A program made the position numbers and the translations under genes. The notes below the pieces were generated by a model. The model saw only the letters and a program-made list of their open reading frames with translations, was not told the origin of the DNA and searched no databases. A stretch of DNA of 64,000 bases from Adineta steineri (Eukaryota > Rotifera > Eurotatoria > Adinetida > Adinetidae): NCBI GenBank assembly GCA_905250115.1, contig CAJNOI010000108.1, forward strand, positions 71,954-135,953. The letters are read 5' to 3'. The first letter of the stretch is position 1; each line of letters opens with the position of its first letter. This document shows, piece after piece, positions 39,538 through 51,638 of the stretch.

Positions 39538-40255
39538 AATGCTCAAATTAATTATTTATTTTTTACTTGATATATCAATGACGGCTAATGAAACACTCTA
39601 TCTATCTAAACCATTTCGAATATAAAGTAAGTTTATGTACTTTTATGTTGAAATTCAATTTTTTGGAAATCTCCGATCATTCTTTCGATCATAGTCAACG
39701 TTTACCGGTACCTTGTACCAGATGTTACACAAAAAGATTTTTCAAAACATGAACACAAACACAAAATTATAGATATAGTCCTATATGTATATCATAGTCA
39801 TATAGATACTAAGCTTATATACCATAATCATATACATGAATGTTGTTAATTCATTGCACGATCAATTTTTATAAATAAATACTCAAGTTGTTTAGTTCTA
39901 CTTTGTATAAATCGTTTTTGTTGCAACACCTGTTATAAAATATTCTTAAAGGTTGATAATGATCCAAAGAATAATCAAAAATTTCCAACAAACTAAGCTC
40001 TAACATAAAACTTCATAAACTTACTTTTCGTTTGATTGATTAAAACCTGAAGATTATTGATATTTTTATACAGTATTTCACTCTATTCAGTGTAAATGAT
40101 ATGTGAATATAATCAATGTGCATTTAGTTAATTTACGATGAATATAAAAATGGAAACTGTAAATGCTTATTAGTTGATGGTGCATGTCAGAAATGTATAT
40201 CGCGCCTAAGAAACGAGGCGGAGACTGTCTGAAAGACAATGCTAAAGATACTTTT
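39538..40255 (+). pseudogene. Degraded copy of the small Cys protein gene
   Basis: The start (ATGCTCAAATTAATTATTTA at about 39539) matches 35776, and the end (AAACTGTAAATGCTTATTA, then GCGCCTAAGAAACGAGGCGG at about 40203-40222) matches 35915-35980. Between them about 470 bp of extra sequence and several stops intervene. Confidence 0.5.
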
Positions 40256-40295
40256 CATGTCAAAATTGTAGAAAATTTGTTTACAAAAATATCAT

Positions 40296-40349
40296 GAGGA
40301 TGTGGGTATTGCTTTAAGAGTAGAACAGACACTCACATCCACACCCACC
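40296..40349. repeat. Telomere-like inverted repeat at the 3' end of cassette 2
   Basis: Same sequence as 36049-36102 (GAGGATGTGGGT facing ACTCACATCCACACCCACC), in the same place relative to the PPxY exon. Confidence 0.65.
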
Positions 40350-40408
40350 TTCAACCGTTTCTTTATAAATGAAACTTTAGCGATAACATACTAACATAAA
40401 AACAAAAA

Positions 40409-42110
40409 CTATGAATCAGTTTCTTCTCTTTCACTGTTTTGTTGCATAAAAGCGTCGTAGGTTGGAGGTAGTAAAGACTGTTGTTGCATTATAATTATTA
40501 CCCCACTTTCTTCTACCACGCTATCATATGCTGGCGGCAAATTTAAAGTTTGTTGTTGAACTGAAGTTGTTGTTCTGTCAGTATTAGAATTATTATTTTG
40601 TGATGGTTGCAATTGTATTGGAACTGTTGAATTTCTTAGTGGTGTGTCTCTGATTAAACTTTGTGGTTGTATAGGTGGTGAATTATGATACAGTGTATCG
40701 AACGATCTTCTTCTCGGCCGCGGTGTCGTTACAACCTCTTCAGTGTCACGATTATCCTGACATACTTTACCTACTAGACATATTATTATACAAGTCACCA
40801 CTACTAAAATAAGAAATGTAAGTATGGCTGCAGTAACTTCACCAGCATTAGTTTCATCAAATCTACGAGTTCTGTAAGTCGATGTTGTATCTAGAAAAGA
40901 GAAAAATGATAGTGAATTCAAAAGTAAAAATGTACACAGCATTCCTTTGTTTAGCTAACGAAAGCGGTACGATGTCCTCAAACGACTACACCTCAAAGTA
41001 CCTATAGACTACATTGAATCTTAAAACGCCTAAATGGTTAAATTCAATGAAAAAGAGGTATCAATTACATTAAACGATAACAATTTATTACTAAAACAAT
41101 ATCTTTCAAATTCGAATATGACAAAATTTGTAGATTCTATATCCATAGGAGATGAAATCTAAATGAAGCATGACATCAATTCATTGACATTCGATGCCAC
41201 TTACAAAATACATCTATTGCAAGACATCCACATACGTTGAATGAAAACATGTAAATCGTTTTTAGAAAAGAAATAGTTTACATTTTATTCTCTCATCGGA
41301 AGAGATCTATTGTTTATTATTAATAGTGAATTCAGAACATAGTTAACTATCCATTCACTTCTGAAAAAAGTGAGATACCATCCAGAATATATGATAATAA
41401 ATGGCATGAGTTCTATGAAAGATTTCATTGTTCTGACCATTTTGGATGTATTAGACCTAATCGTTTGAGATTATCTACAACATTACAAGAGATATGTGCC
41501 GAATGTGCTAGTCACCAACACATATAAGCAAAAGAAAAGAAGTTCGTAATTGAGAAACGACTATCACATACAAATACCAAAGAAATTTCTTTGAAACAAT
41601 AAGAGTGTCGTTAAAATACGAATTCGAGAGAGTTTCAGTCAATTGCGGCTGGTTCACAAATTTTGGATCCGATGGACTCTAATTAACACTACTATTGATT
41701 ATGGCAACGATTGATACTCATTTGTAAAGTATGATAGAATCTACTTAGCAAATATCATCTCGAATGTACTCACAAGAATACGGTTCGAACCATAAATGCG
41801 CTAAATATTCATCGTAACTACTTCGAGTCGATTTTGTATGGAAATGAGGAGACATGGTGAAACTACAATTATAATTTGTAAAAACTCCTGGAGTTGTTAT
41901 TCGAGTTCTACACCACCGCTCTGGAAGAATCAATTCTGAATCGTTCACTGATCTTCTTTCTTTAATAGAAACATGATTAGTTGTATATAACTTTGCTCGT
42001 CGATTTATCTTCATCAACTTTTTTTTACGAAAATCGTTTGAATCTGGATTATTGGATTCAACGAGTAGCAATTGAACAAGAAGGTAGATCAAGCTTGCAT
42101 AATGCGTCAT
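40409..42110 (-). CDS. Type I receptor-like protein with PPxY tail, cassette copy 2
   Basis: Proposed exons: 41774-42110 (MTHYASLIYLLVQLLLVESN, ectodomain ending WFEPYS, donor T|GTGAGTA) and 40409-40890 (acceptor TTTTCTAG, then TTSTYRTRRF). Together 819 nt, 272 aa. The ectodomain has 18 residues absent from copy 1 (KSTRSSYDEYLAHLWFEP region). The helix VTAAILTFLILVVVTCIIIC leads to a tail with PPAYDSV and PPTYDAF and a Ser/Gln/Asn-rich spacer. Only MTHY is available as a start here; the more upstream Met seen in copies 1, 3 and 4 is not usable, so MTHY is chosen for all. This copy looks intact. Confidence 0.6.
41146..41289. promoter_or_regulatory. Conserved intronic block, copy 2
   Basis: Counterpart of 36898-37043 with about four differences. 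The motif AAGCATGACATCAATTCATT is unchanged in all four copies. Confidence 0.5.
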
Positions 42111-43587
42111 ATCAATAAGTTTTGTGTAAACATGAAATGAAATACAAACTATGCATTTTAACTATAGAAATACTATTAGTTGAATAAAGAAAGGTTATCA
42201 AAAATAGAAACATTCTGTCATCATAATTCACTTTTAGCGTTCTGTAAATGATTTTTGCATTCTGTTATTCTTATATACCATAATCTTAAGAAGAAGAAAA
42301 AAACAATGATCGATGTTTTTCCTATTGAAATATTGTTCAAAAACAACACAACAAAATAGTGACTTTCACGACGAGAAAAGTAGACAGATATCGATGATGC
42401 CGTCCATAAAACAGAGTGGTATAGCGCAGACGACTTTTTATTCTTCTCATAATTACGCCTCTGCATGTGCATATATGGATTGGGGAGAAGAGAAAATGAG
42501 GAGGTGGATGAATTTGTAAGAAAACAAAATAAGAGAAACTAGAATATATAGAAGGGAAAGAGCAGTCGATGAGTAGATACTAATGGAAGATATGTAGATT
42601 AATGGCAGAAATTGTGTTAATTCTGCCATAGTCACATTAGTATACATATAATAGAGTGTAAAGAAAAAAAACAAATATTGTTCTTCTTTCTGTCTCCATA
42701 ACGAATATCTCTCCTTCTTATACGCATTGTCTGTATCTAAATTCATCATAAACATAGACGGAAATATAATCGAAATAGTTTTCTATCGTTTATCATCTAC
42801 TCAGCCTGTAGCACGAAAATGAATAAAAAAATTGTGATCGAGGACACGTACATTCAATCGTATTTATTGGTTCCGTTTACTCAAATAAAAGGCGATTGAT
42901 TAAATAAGTTGTCTAGGAAACATCATATAAATGTTGCAAACTATGTTTTGTTCACAACTTGTTACACATCTTATTCTTTTTGCTTATTAAGTCATACAAA
43001 TGACTGTATCTAATTAAATAGTTCTAATATGATTTATATCTTCATTCATTGATTAATCTCTAAAACTGATCTATATTTAATTACCGAGTTTTCTAGATGA
43101 ATCACTTTATCTTCGTTAGATTTTGCTGAAAACTATCAACGTTAGCTTAGGCGTACATAAACTCCTATTGGTTTCTGCTGTTTGAAATACATGATTCTAG
43201 CTATATATAAGAGACACTTTATTTCGAAGAGAAGAAATCTTGAAGGTTATACTAAAAAACAATTAACGCTCGCCGCTACACTATCCACTGAACAGTTAAA
43301 GCTATTAATATATAAAATTTTATTTAGTTGAAGGATATGATTATGAATGGATGTGAAATAAAGCGATATGGACATATACATCTGTAATAATTTACATCCA
43401 CACCCACAGTCACAACCTCTAGTGAGGGTGTGTGTATGTCTCCTTCACCCACGCACATCCTGTACATGTTAACTGTGTCAAAAGTTCAACATTAAAGTAT
43501 TCAATCCGTAAAATGCAAATAAATCTTTCTTAGGAGCCGTTCGTTTATAAATGAAAATGTTGGAATAGCATACTGACATAAAAAAAG
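42111..43587. other. Spacer between cassettes 2 and 3
   Basis: Upstream region of cassette 2, then the inter-cassette sequence with (43265-43320) CGCTCGCCGCTACACTxTC. Minus-strand open frames at 42221-42755 are Tyr/Phe/Leu-rich translations of promoter-like AT sequence; not supported as genes. Confidence 0.45.
43421..43460. repeat. Telomere-like inverted repeat
   Basis: AGTGAGGGTGTGTGTATG faces TTCACCCACGCACATCC. A further C-rich arm (TTACATCCACACCCAC) lies just before it, at 43391-43406. Confidence 0.6.
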
Positions 43588-45293
43588 CTATGAATAAGTT
43601 TCCTCTCTTTCACTGTTTCCTTGCATAAAAGTTTCGTAGGTTGAAGGTAGTAAAGACTGTTGTCGGACTATAATTATTACCCCATTCTCTTCTACGACGC
43701 TATCATATGCTGGTGGTGAATCTAAAGTTTGTTGTTGAACTGAAGTTGTTGCTCTTGCAACACTAGTATTATTATTTTGTGATGTCTGCAATTCTATTGA
43801 AACTGTTGAATTTCGTGGTGGTGTGTCTCTGATCAAACTTTGCGGTTGTATAGGTGATGAATTACGATGCCGTATGCCTGACTGTATTATTCTCTGCTAC
43901 ATTGTTGCTATAAATTCAATGAAACCTTTACAAATGCATTTTACACATTGTATTACACAAACAACGTAGCAAGCAAAAAGAACAACTATTAACGAGAATT
44001 TTGCGTCATTACCGTCAAGTGATACACGACTATCATCAGTAATCCAATATGGGTTTGTTGTATCTAGAAAAGAGAGAGATTATTGTGATTCGAAATGTCA
44101 AAATGTAAAAGTGTACGGAGCATTCTATTATTTAAATAACGTAAGCGACACGATGTCCTCCAAACTACTACACCTCAAACTACCTATAGACTATATTGAA
44201 TCTTAAATCGTCTAAATGGTTAAATTCAATGAAAAAGAGGTATCAATTACATTACACGATACCAACTCATTACTAAAACAATATGTTTCAAATTCAACTA
44301 TGACAAAATTTGTAGATTCTATATCCATAGGAGATGAAATCTAAATGAAGCATGACATCAATTCATTGACATTCGATGCCACTTACAAAATACATCTATT
44401 ACAGGACATTCACATACGTTGAATGAAAACATGTAAATCGTTTTTAGAAAAGAAATAATTTACATTTTATTTTTTCATCCGAAAAGACGTGTTGTTTATT
44501 ATTGATAGTGGATTCAAAAAACAGTTAACTGTCCATTCAGTTGTGAAAAAAGTGAGGTACCATCCAAGATATATAATAATAAATGGCATGAGTTCTATGA
44601 AAGATTTCATTGGTCCGAACATTTTGGATGTATTGGACATAGTCTTACGAGATTATCTACACGATTGCAGCAGAGATGTGTCGAAAGAGCTAGTCACCAG
44701 AACAACAAAGCAAAAGAAAAGAATTTTGTAATTGAGAAACGACTATCACATACAAATAATAAAGAAATTTCTTTGAAACAATAAGAGTGTCGTTAAAATA
44801 CGAATTCGAGAGAGTTTCAGTCAATTGCGGCTGGTTCATAAATTTTGGATCCGATGGACTCTAATTAACACTATTATTGAGTATGAATAACGATTAATAC
44901 TCAGTTAAAAAGTGTGCTGGAACCTATTTAGCAAATACTACCTTCAATATACTCACAATAGTTTTTGTTCCATGTTCGTTCAAAATTATATCTGCTGTAA
45001 CCACGTCGAACTAATTTCCTATGAAAACCAGGAGACTTGATGAAGTCATAATTATGATTTGCAAAAATTCTCGGAGTTGTTGTTTGAGTTCTAGTCCGCC
45101 ACTCTACAAGATAAGTATCCGGATAGAGCATTGTTGTTCTTTCTTTAATAGAAACATGATTAATTGTATGTAACGTTTTTCGTCGATTTCCCTTCATCAT
45201 CATTTTTTTATAAAAATCGTTCGAATCTGGATTATTGGATTGAACGAGTAGTAATTGAACAAGAAGAAAGATTAAGCTTGAGTAATACGTCAT
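43588..45293 (-). pseudogene. Receptor-like PPxY gene, cassette copy 3 (internal stop)
   Basis: Proposed exons: 44957-45293 (MTYYSSLIFLLVQLLLVQSN, ending NKNY, donor T|GTGAGTA) and 43588-44063 (acceptor CTTTTCTAG). The second exon stays in frame through a more divergent ectodomain stub and a Cys-rich helix (LIVVLFACYVVCVIQCVKCI) and then meets one TAG at 43897-43899. After it the same frame continues through QSLIRDTPPRNST and PPAYDSV to the usual end; the second motif is altered to PSTYETF. In this copy the sequence upstream of the acceptor does not encode the signal-peptide-like MLCTFLLL stretch, which supports that stretch being intron. It may make a tail-less receptor or be a pseudogene. 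Confidence 0.55.
44326..44471. promoter_or_regulatory. Conserved intronic block, copy 3
   Basis: Counterpart of 36898-37043 with about four differences, although its cassette carries a stop in the coding exon. Confidence 0.5.
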
Positions 45294-46979
45294 TATTAAT
45301 GAATTTTGTGTAAGCATGAAATGAAACATAAACTATGAAGTTTAATTATGGAAATACTGTTAGCTGAATAAAACAGGGTATCAAAAATAGAAACATTCTT
45401 TCATCATAATTCTCTTTTTGTCGTTCTGTAAATGATTTTTGCATTCTGCTATTCTTATATACCACAATCTTAAGAAGAAGAGGAAAAACAATGATCGATG
45501 TTGCTCCTATTGAAACATGGTATAAAAATAGCAGGACACAATAGTGACTTTCACGAGGAGAAAAGTCATATATAGAGAGTAAGGAAAGATTATATTTTTA
45601 TGTTTTTATAATAGGAAATGATATTAACGTGGTTAGAAATGAGTTATCTTTATTTCACTCTGATTCTTCTCCTTTTTATTAATAGAAGTGCACAAGGGAG
45701 AGAGAATCGTATCTGTCAAAAGGTACGTCATTTGACCTACAGAGCAAGATATGGATATTTATGATACCTTCTAAAAACAGAGCGCCCACGACTCTTTTTT
45801 CTCTCTCATAATTACGCCTCTGCATGTGGATAAATAGAGTGAAGGGAAGAGAAAATGAGGAGGTGGGTGAGTTTATAAGAAAACAAAATAAGAAAAAATA
45901 CAATACATAGTTAGCTAATAGAATATATAGAAGGTAAAGAACAGTTGATGAGAAGATACGACTGGAAGAAATACCGGTTGATGAGGAAAACTTTGCTGGT
46001 TCTGCCATAGTCACATTGTATACATATGATAGCGTAAAGAAAAATACCAAATATTGTTTTCCGTTCTGTCTCCATAATGAATATCTTTCCTTCTCACACA
46101 CATTAGTCTATATTCAGATCCATTATAAGCATAGATGAAAATATCACTGAAATAATTCTCTATCATTTGTCATCCACTCAGTCTGTAGCACCAAAATGAA
46201 TGAAAATTATGATCGAGAAAAGGTACATTGAGTTGTATTCTTTGGTTCTCTTCGACCAAACGGAAGATAATTGAATAAATATATTGTCTAGAAACCATCA
46301 TATAAATATTGCAAACTATATTTTGTTCACAACTTGTTACACATCTCATTTTTTCTTCTTATCAAGTCATACAAATGACTGTATCTAATTAAATAGTTCT
46401 AATACGGTTTATATCTTCATTCATTGATTACTCTCTCAAACTGATCTATATTTAATTACAGAATTTTTTTTAGATGAATCACTTTATCTTCGCTAGATTT
46501 TGTTGAAAACTATCAACGTTAGCTTAGGTATCTAGAAACTCATATTTTTCTCCATTGTTTAAAATACATTATTATAACTACGTATAAGAGGTATTTTATT
46601 TCGAAGAGAAGAAATCATTGAGGGTTACACTAAAAAACAAATAACGCTCGCCGCTACACTCTCGACTGAACAGTCAAAGATATTAATATATAAAATTTTA
46701 TTTGGTTGAAGGATGCGATTGTAGATGGATCTAGTATAAAGCCATATGGATATCTACATCTACAATAATTCACACCCACATCCACAGCCACAGCCTCTAG
46801 TGAGGATGTGCATATGTCTCCTTCAACCACCCTACACCCATCCATACCTTGTACATATTAATTATGCAAAAAGTTCAATATTAAAGTATCCAGTAAATGA
46901 AATTCAAATGAATGTTACTTTGGAGCCGTTCGTTTATAAACGAAAATTTTGGTATAACATACTGACATAAAAATAAAAA
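45294..46979. other. Spacer between cassettes 3 and 4
   Basis: Upstream region of cassette 3 and inter-cassette sequence homologous to 42111-43560. The open frame at 45679-46101 on the minus strand is AT-driven and unsupported. A telomere-like inverted repeat lies at 46799-46843. Confidence 0.45.
46799..46843. repeat. Telomere-like inverted repeat
   Basis: GTGAGGATGTGCAT faces ACCACCCTACACCCATCC. It is preceded at 46770-46790 by another C-rich arm (ACACCCACATCCACAGCC). Confidence 0.55.
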
Positions 46980-48670
46980 CTATAAATCAGTTCCCTCTCT
47001 TGCATTGTTTTGTTGCATAAAAGCGTCGTAGGCTGGTGGTAATAAAGCCTGTTGCTGCATTATAATAATTACTCCATTTTCTTCTACCACGCTGTCATAT
47101 GCTGGTGGCAAATTTGAAGTTTGTTGTTGAACTGTAGTTGTTGTTCTATTAACATTAGAATTATTATTTTGTGATGGTTGCAATTGTATTGGAACTGTTG
47201 AGTTTCTTAGTGGTGTGTCTCTGATCAAACTTTGCGGTTGTATAGGTGGTGAATTAGGATACAGTGTATCGAACGATCTTCCTCTCGGCCGCGGTGTTGT
47301 TACTACCTCTTCAGTGTTACGTCCATCACAACTTAGTTTACCTATTTTACTTATTGCTATACAAATACCTACTACAAAAAGAACAAATGTAAGCACGACT
47401 GCAGCCATTTCACGATCACCACTAGGTTTACCAACTGTGCGAGTCCTGTGAGTAGATGGTGTAACTAGAAAAGAGAAAAATATCAGTGAATTCAAAAGTA
47501 AAAATGTACACAGCATTCTTTTAGTTAGCTAACGAAAGCGGCACGATGTCCTCAAACGACTACACCTCCAACTACTTATAGACTACATCTAATATTAAAA
47601 CGTCTAAATGTAAAAACTCAATGCAAAAGTGGTATCAATTACATTAAACGATACCAACTCATCACTAAAACAATATGTTTCAAATTCGAATATGACAAAA
47701 TTTGTAGATTCTATATCCATAGGAGATGAAATCTAAATGAAGCATGACATCAATTCATTGACATTTGATGCCACTTACAAAATACATCTATTGCAAGACA
47801 TCCACATACGTTGAATGAAAACATGTAAATCATTTTTAGAAAAGAAATAGTTTACATTTTATTCTCTCATCGGAAGAGATCTATTGTTCATTATTGATAG
47901 TGAATTCAAAAAATAGTTAACTATCCATTCAGTTGTGAAAAAAGTGAGATACCATCCAGAACATATAATAATAGATGGCATGAGTTCTATCAAAGATTTC
48001 ATTGTTCTGAACATTTTGCATATATTAGACCTAGTCTTATGAGATTATCTACAAGATTGCAGCAGAGATGTGCCAGATGTGCTAGTTACCAAAACAAATA
48101 AGCAAAAGAAAAGAAGTTCGTAATTGAGAAGCAACTATCACGTACAAATAATAAAGAAATTTCTTTAAAATACTAAGAGTATTGTTAAGATACGGATCTG
48201 AGAGACTTTTAGTCCATTGCGGCTGGACCACAAGTTTTGGATCCGATGGACTCTAATTAACGCTACTATTGATTATGAATAATGATTAATACTCAGTTGC
48301 AAAGTAGGATAGAATCTACTTAGCAAATACGACCTCCAATCTACTCACAAGAATACGGTTCGAACCATAAATGCGCTAAATATTGATCGTAACCACTTCG
48401 AGTCGAGTTCGTATCGAAATGAGGAGACTTGATGAAGCCATAATTATGATTTGTAAAAATTCTCGGAGTTGTTGTTCGAGTTCTAGACCACCGTTCTGGA
48501 AGAATAAATTCTGAATCGTTCACTGACCTTCTTTCTCTAATAGAAGCATGATTAATTGTATGTAACGTTTTTCGTCGATTTCCCTTCATCAACTTTTTTT
48601 TACGAAAATTGTTCGAATCTGGATTATTGGATTGAACAGGAAGGTAGATCAAGCTTGAATAGTGCGTCAT
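46980..48670 (-). CDS. Type I receptor-like protein with PPxY tail, cassette copy 4
   Basis: Proposed exons: 48349-48670 (start MTHYSSLIYLPVQSNN, five residues shorter in the signal region than the others) and 46980-47464 (TPSTHRTRT, helix MAAVVLTFVLFVVGICIAI). Together 807 nt, 268 aa. The tail carries PPAYDSV and PPAYDAF. In the genomic sequence the frame of exon 1 stops two codons after FEPYS, immediately beyond the GTGAGTA donor, while the donor itself is kept. That fits selection on splicing rather than on the unspliced reading frame. The shortened signal peptide may weaken secretion. Confidence 0.58.
47718..47863. promoter_or_regulatory. Conserved intronic block, copy 4
   Basis: Counterpart of 36898-37043 with about four differences by eye. 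Confidence 0.5.
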
Positions 48671-50254
48671 TACTAATGAATTTTGTGTAAGCATGAAATG
48701 AAGTATAAACAATGGAGTTTGATTATAGAAATATTGTTAGTTCAATAAAACAGGGTATCAAAAATAGAAACATTCTTTCATCATAATTCACTTTTTGTCG
48801 TTCTGTAAATGATTTCTGCATTTTGTTATTCTTATATACCACAATCTTAAGAAGAAGAAAAAAACAATCATGATTGCTTCTCATATTGAAACATTGCACA
48901 AAAAAAACCACACAATAATGACTTTCACGACGAAGAAAGTAGATAGATGTCGATGATGCCGTCTAAAGACAGAGTAGTACATCACCCACGACTCTTTATT
49001 TTATTCTCTCTTATACTCACGCTTCTGCATGTGCATATATGGAGTGGAGAGAAGAGAAAATGACGAGGTTGATGAATTTATAAGAAAGTAAAATAAGAGA
49101 AAATACAATGTATGGTTATTTGATAGATTATATAGAAGGGAAAGAACAGTCGGTGAGCAGATATGAATGGAAGAAGTATTGGTTAATGACGCAAATTATG
49201 TTGATTGTACGTGGTCACCGTTTTAAGGAAACTAACGAGTTAAGGGAAAATATGGAAATCATTAAAGAGGCACAATAAGTGGGATCTGATTGGTCGTTGA
49301 TATCGCAAATAAAAACGATTTTATTGAATGGTAGTTCATACAATATCAATCAAGGAATTGATCATATTATTATATGATAAAATAAAAATTTTTAGAATTA
49401 CTTTGTTTATTGATAAATGTTGGTAGTGTAGATGAACGTTGACCTGCCCACACCCTTAAGATAGTATATAAACATTTATTACACGAATCTTGTATTACAA
49501 TCAACTATGCTAAAAATTTGCCAATAATTAATAATATTTTTCAGTGCAATAAATAAACAAATGTATAATTATTATTTTGTAGTCACACGAGATTTAATAA
49601 CACAAATTGTAAAACATAAATCATGAAAATTACGTTTTCTACAACAACTTGACATAGTTTTCTTCCTTCGTTGTTCATTTATTAAGAGAAAAAACGAAAA
49701 GAAGCGAAGCAAATTTGAATTACAAAGATACTAATTCTATTGCAATACTACCTTTTAATCACTAGCTAATTATTCTTTTGTATACTTTTATGTATTTAAA
49801 AGTAAATAGATATAATCAAGGATTGAATATTATAGATAATGATATCTCTAAAAGTATCTTTTTATTCGTAAATTTAATGTGAGAAAAAGAAAAGTATATG
49901 CTGCAAAGGGAAACATTCATATACGCAATCTTCCTTCTGCAGTACATTTCATAATAGACCATAGCACGGAGATAACGTTCAGAGTGTGGATGTACTAATA
50001 AACGCATACTTCTACATCCATATCCATTCCTCAAGATGTTTCTGTGTTCTCATGAGTATGAATTGTACATGTGTAAATGTTTTCGTGGATGATTAAGATT
50101 CAGGAGATATACAGATATAGAAATATCTTTCCTATATCTCTAATGGATGTGTTCAATTGAGGTTCTTCGAAAGCCGAAAAAGACATATAATCGCATAATA
50201 GATTAGAACCATTGTCGTTTGTACTTACCATGTAGTCACTATGACATCGTTATT
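48671..50254. other. Upstream region of cassette 4 and spacer
   Basis: 48720-49440 closely matches the region upstream of cassette 1 (38275-39000), including GGATCTGATTGGTCGTTGATA. From 49460 to 50250 no gene or repeat is supported beyond lone TG-rich arms near 49445 and 49979. Confidence 0.45.
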
Positions 50255-51263
50255 CTTAAATGAATTTTTGATTATTTTTTTTTTCGTTCATCAAAATGGT
50301 TATCAAGAGGATTTTTTAGCCATAAAATTAAACTTAATTTCTCTTTAAAATCCATTAATGCTATTTATCGTTTTGCTTTATTTTGAATTAATATAAATAT
50401 TATTTAGTCCTTGATTCGAATTTTTTAATTATACTTATTGACATATTTTATATACATAAATAATTTATTATATTTTTCAGTTAATATACGTTGCATTAGA
50501 CCATGACCATGTTTTTTATTATAAATTAAATGTATTTTTTTAGCATTATAATGTTACATTAGAGAAGTCATAATAAAATAAATGACAATAAAAAGATATT
50601 GATTATTTACAATAAAGGGATATTTCCACCAAAAATAGATTTCTCAGATATGAACTTGACCACAAGGACGTGATATTTATTAGTACATGTTTTACAACAT
50701 ATCATCGTATCAGACTGTAATAGGACTCGATACGCTCTTCGAAGGCGCTCAGACTACTTTATTCTATTTCTTATTGAAAAAACGAAAAAAAACATCATTT
50801 TTATCAAAATAATATTTTTTTAAATTTTGCTAACGGATTGTAAATAAGAAACATAGTCTTATTGATGAACTTCACAATTTGATATCGCAGACTACTGATT
50901 TCTAAGTCATAGCATTTCATAAAAAAAGATACTATCATTATTACATTTATTAAGTTGGAAGAAACCCATAGTTATACTATTTTCTCCGTTTGTTATTATG
51001 AATACTACCTATAACACGCATGAAAAAGCCTCTTGTTATCGTTCTTTACTCTGAAAAAAAAAGGAAGTAATACATATTTTGCAATAGCTTACACACTATC
51101 TTGTGAGTACAAATACCTTGACATTAACAAGACTAGACATTCTACACAAGGTAAATACGTGAAGCATCACACATTATACACGATATTTTGCATTATCAAG
51201 TTAAAAGACGAATAGATTTATTCGAGTTTCTATACATATATTTAAATCTACAAAATACAAACA

Positions 51264-51638
51264 ATGATGAACTACCGTCCAGGAAAATCTAAGAAGTCCG
51301 AAGAACTAGAAATTCCAACGGCTTGGCAATTATTCTCAACAGTATATGAATCATTCGGAGTATTTTTGGAATTAATACTTTCATTTCCATTATATATACT
51401 GTCTAAACTTGGAATAACAAATATAATTCCGACTTTACTTTCAGGAAATGTTACATTAGGCCCTTGTTTTGTTGCTGCTGCAGTTACCACGGTCGCATGT
51501 TCTGTTGGTATTGGATTAGGTGTTGGACTTGGTGTGGGTTTAACGTGTTCTCATGATAGTGCCCTTATGAACAGTACGAATGCAACGAATACAACCAATA
51601 TGACCACATTAATGTTGGATTTGGATTATTCGGGTTAG
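51264..51638 (+). CDS. Small glycine-zipper membrane protein (plus member, copy 3)
   Basis: 124 aa, MMNYRPGKSKKSEELEIPTA at the start, then FLELILSFPLYILSKLGITN and zipper VACSVGIGLGVGLGVGLTCS, with tail SALMNSTNATNTTNMTTLML. The N-terminal 100 residues are very close to copy 2; the tails are unrelated in detail. It converges on 52102-52401 with 463 bp between stops. Family unknown. Confidence 0.65.
   Translation: MMNYRPGKSKKSEELEIPTAWQLFSTVYESFGVFLELILSFPLYILSKLGITNIIPTLLSGNVTLGPCFVAAAVTTVACSVGIGLGVGLGVGLTCSHDSALMNSTNATNTTNMTTLMLDLDYSG

Larger units (their letters stand above)
38250..40257. other. Spacer between cassettes 1 and 2
   Basis: Holds the presumed promoter and 5' region of cassette 1 (38250-38950, repeated at 48720-49440 with high similarity), then sequence shared among cassettes near 39100-39500 (GTTTTGTTGAAAACTATC, CGCTACACCCTCGACTGAA), and the degraded relative of the 35776 gene. 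Minus-strand open frames at 38275-38730 are poorly supported. Confidence 0.45.

Noticed and set aside
42221-42755. Tyr/Phe-rich minus-strand open frames upstream of cassettes (also 38275-38730 and 45679-46101)
   Set aside because: AT-driven composition, no agreement of frame between the duplicated cassettes, and a promoter-like position.
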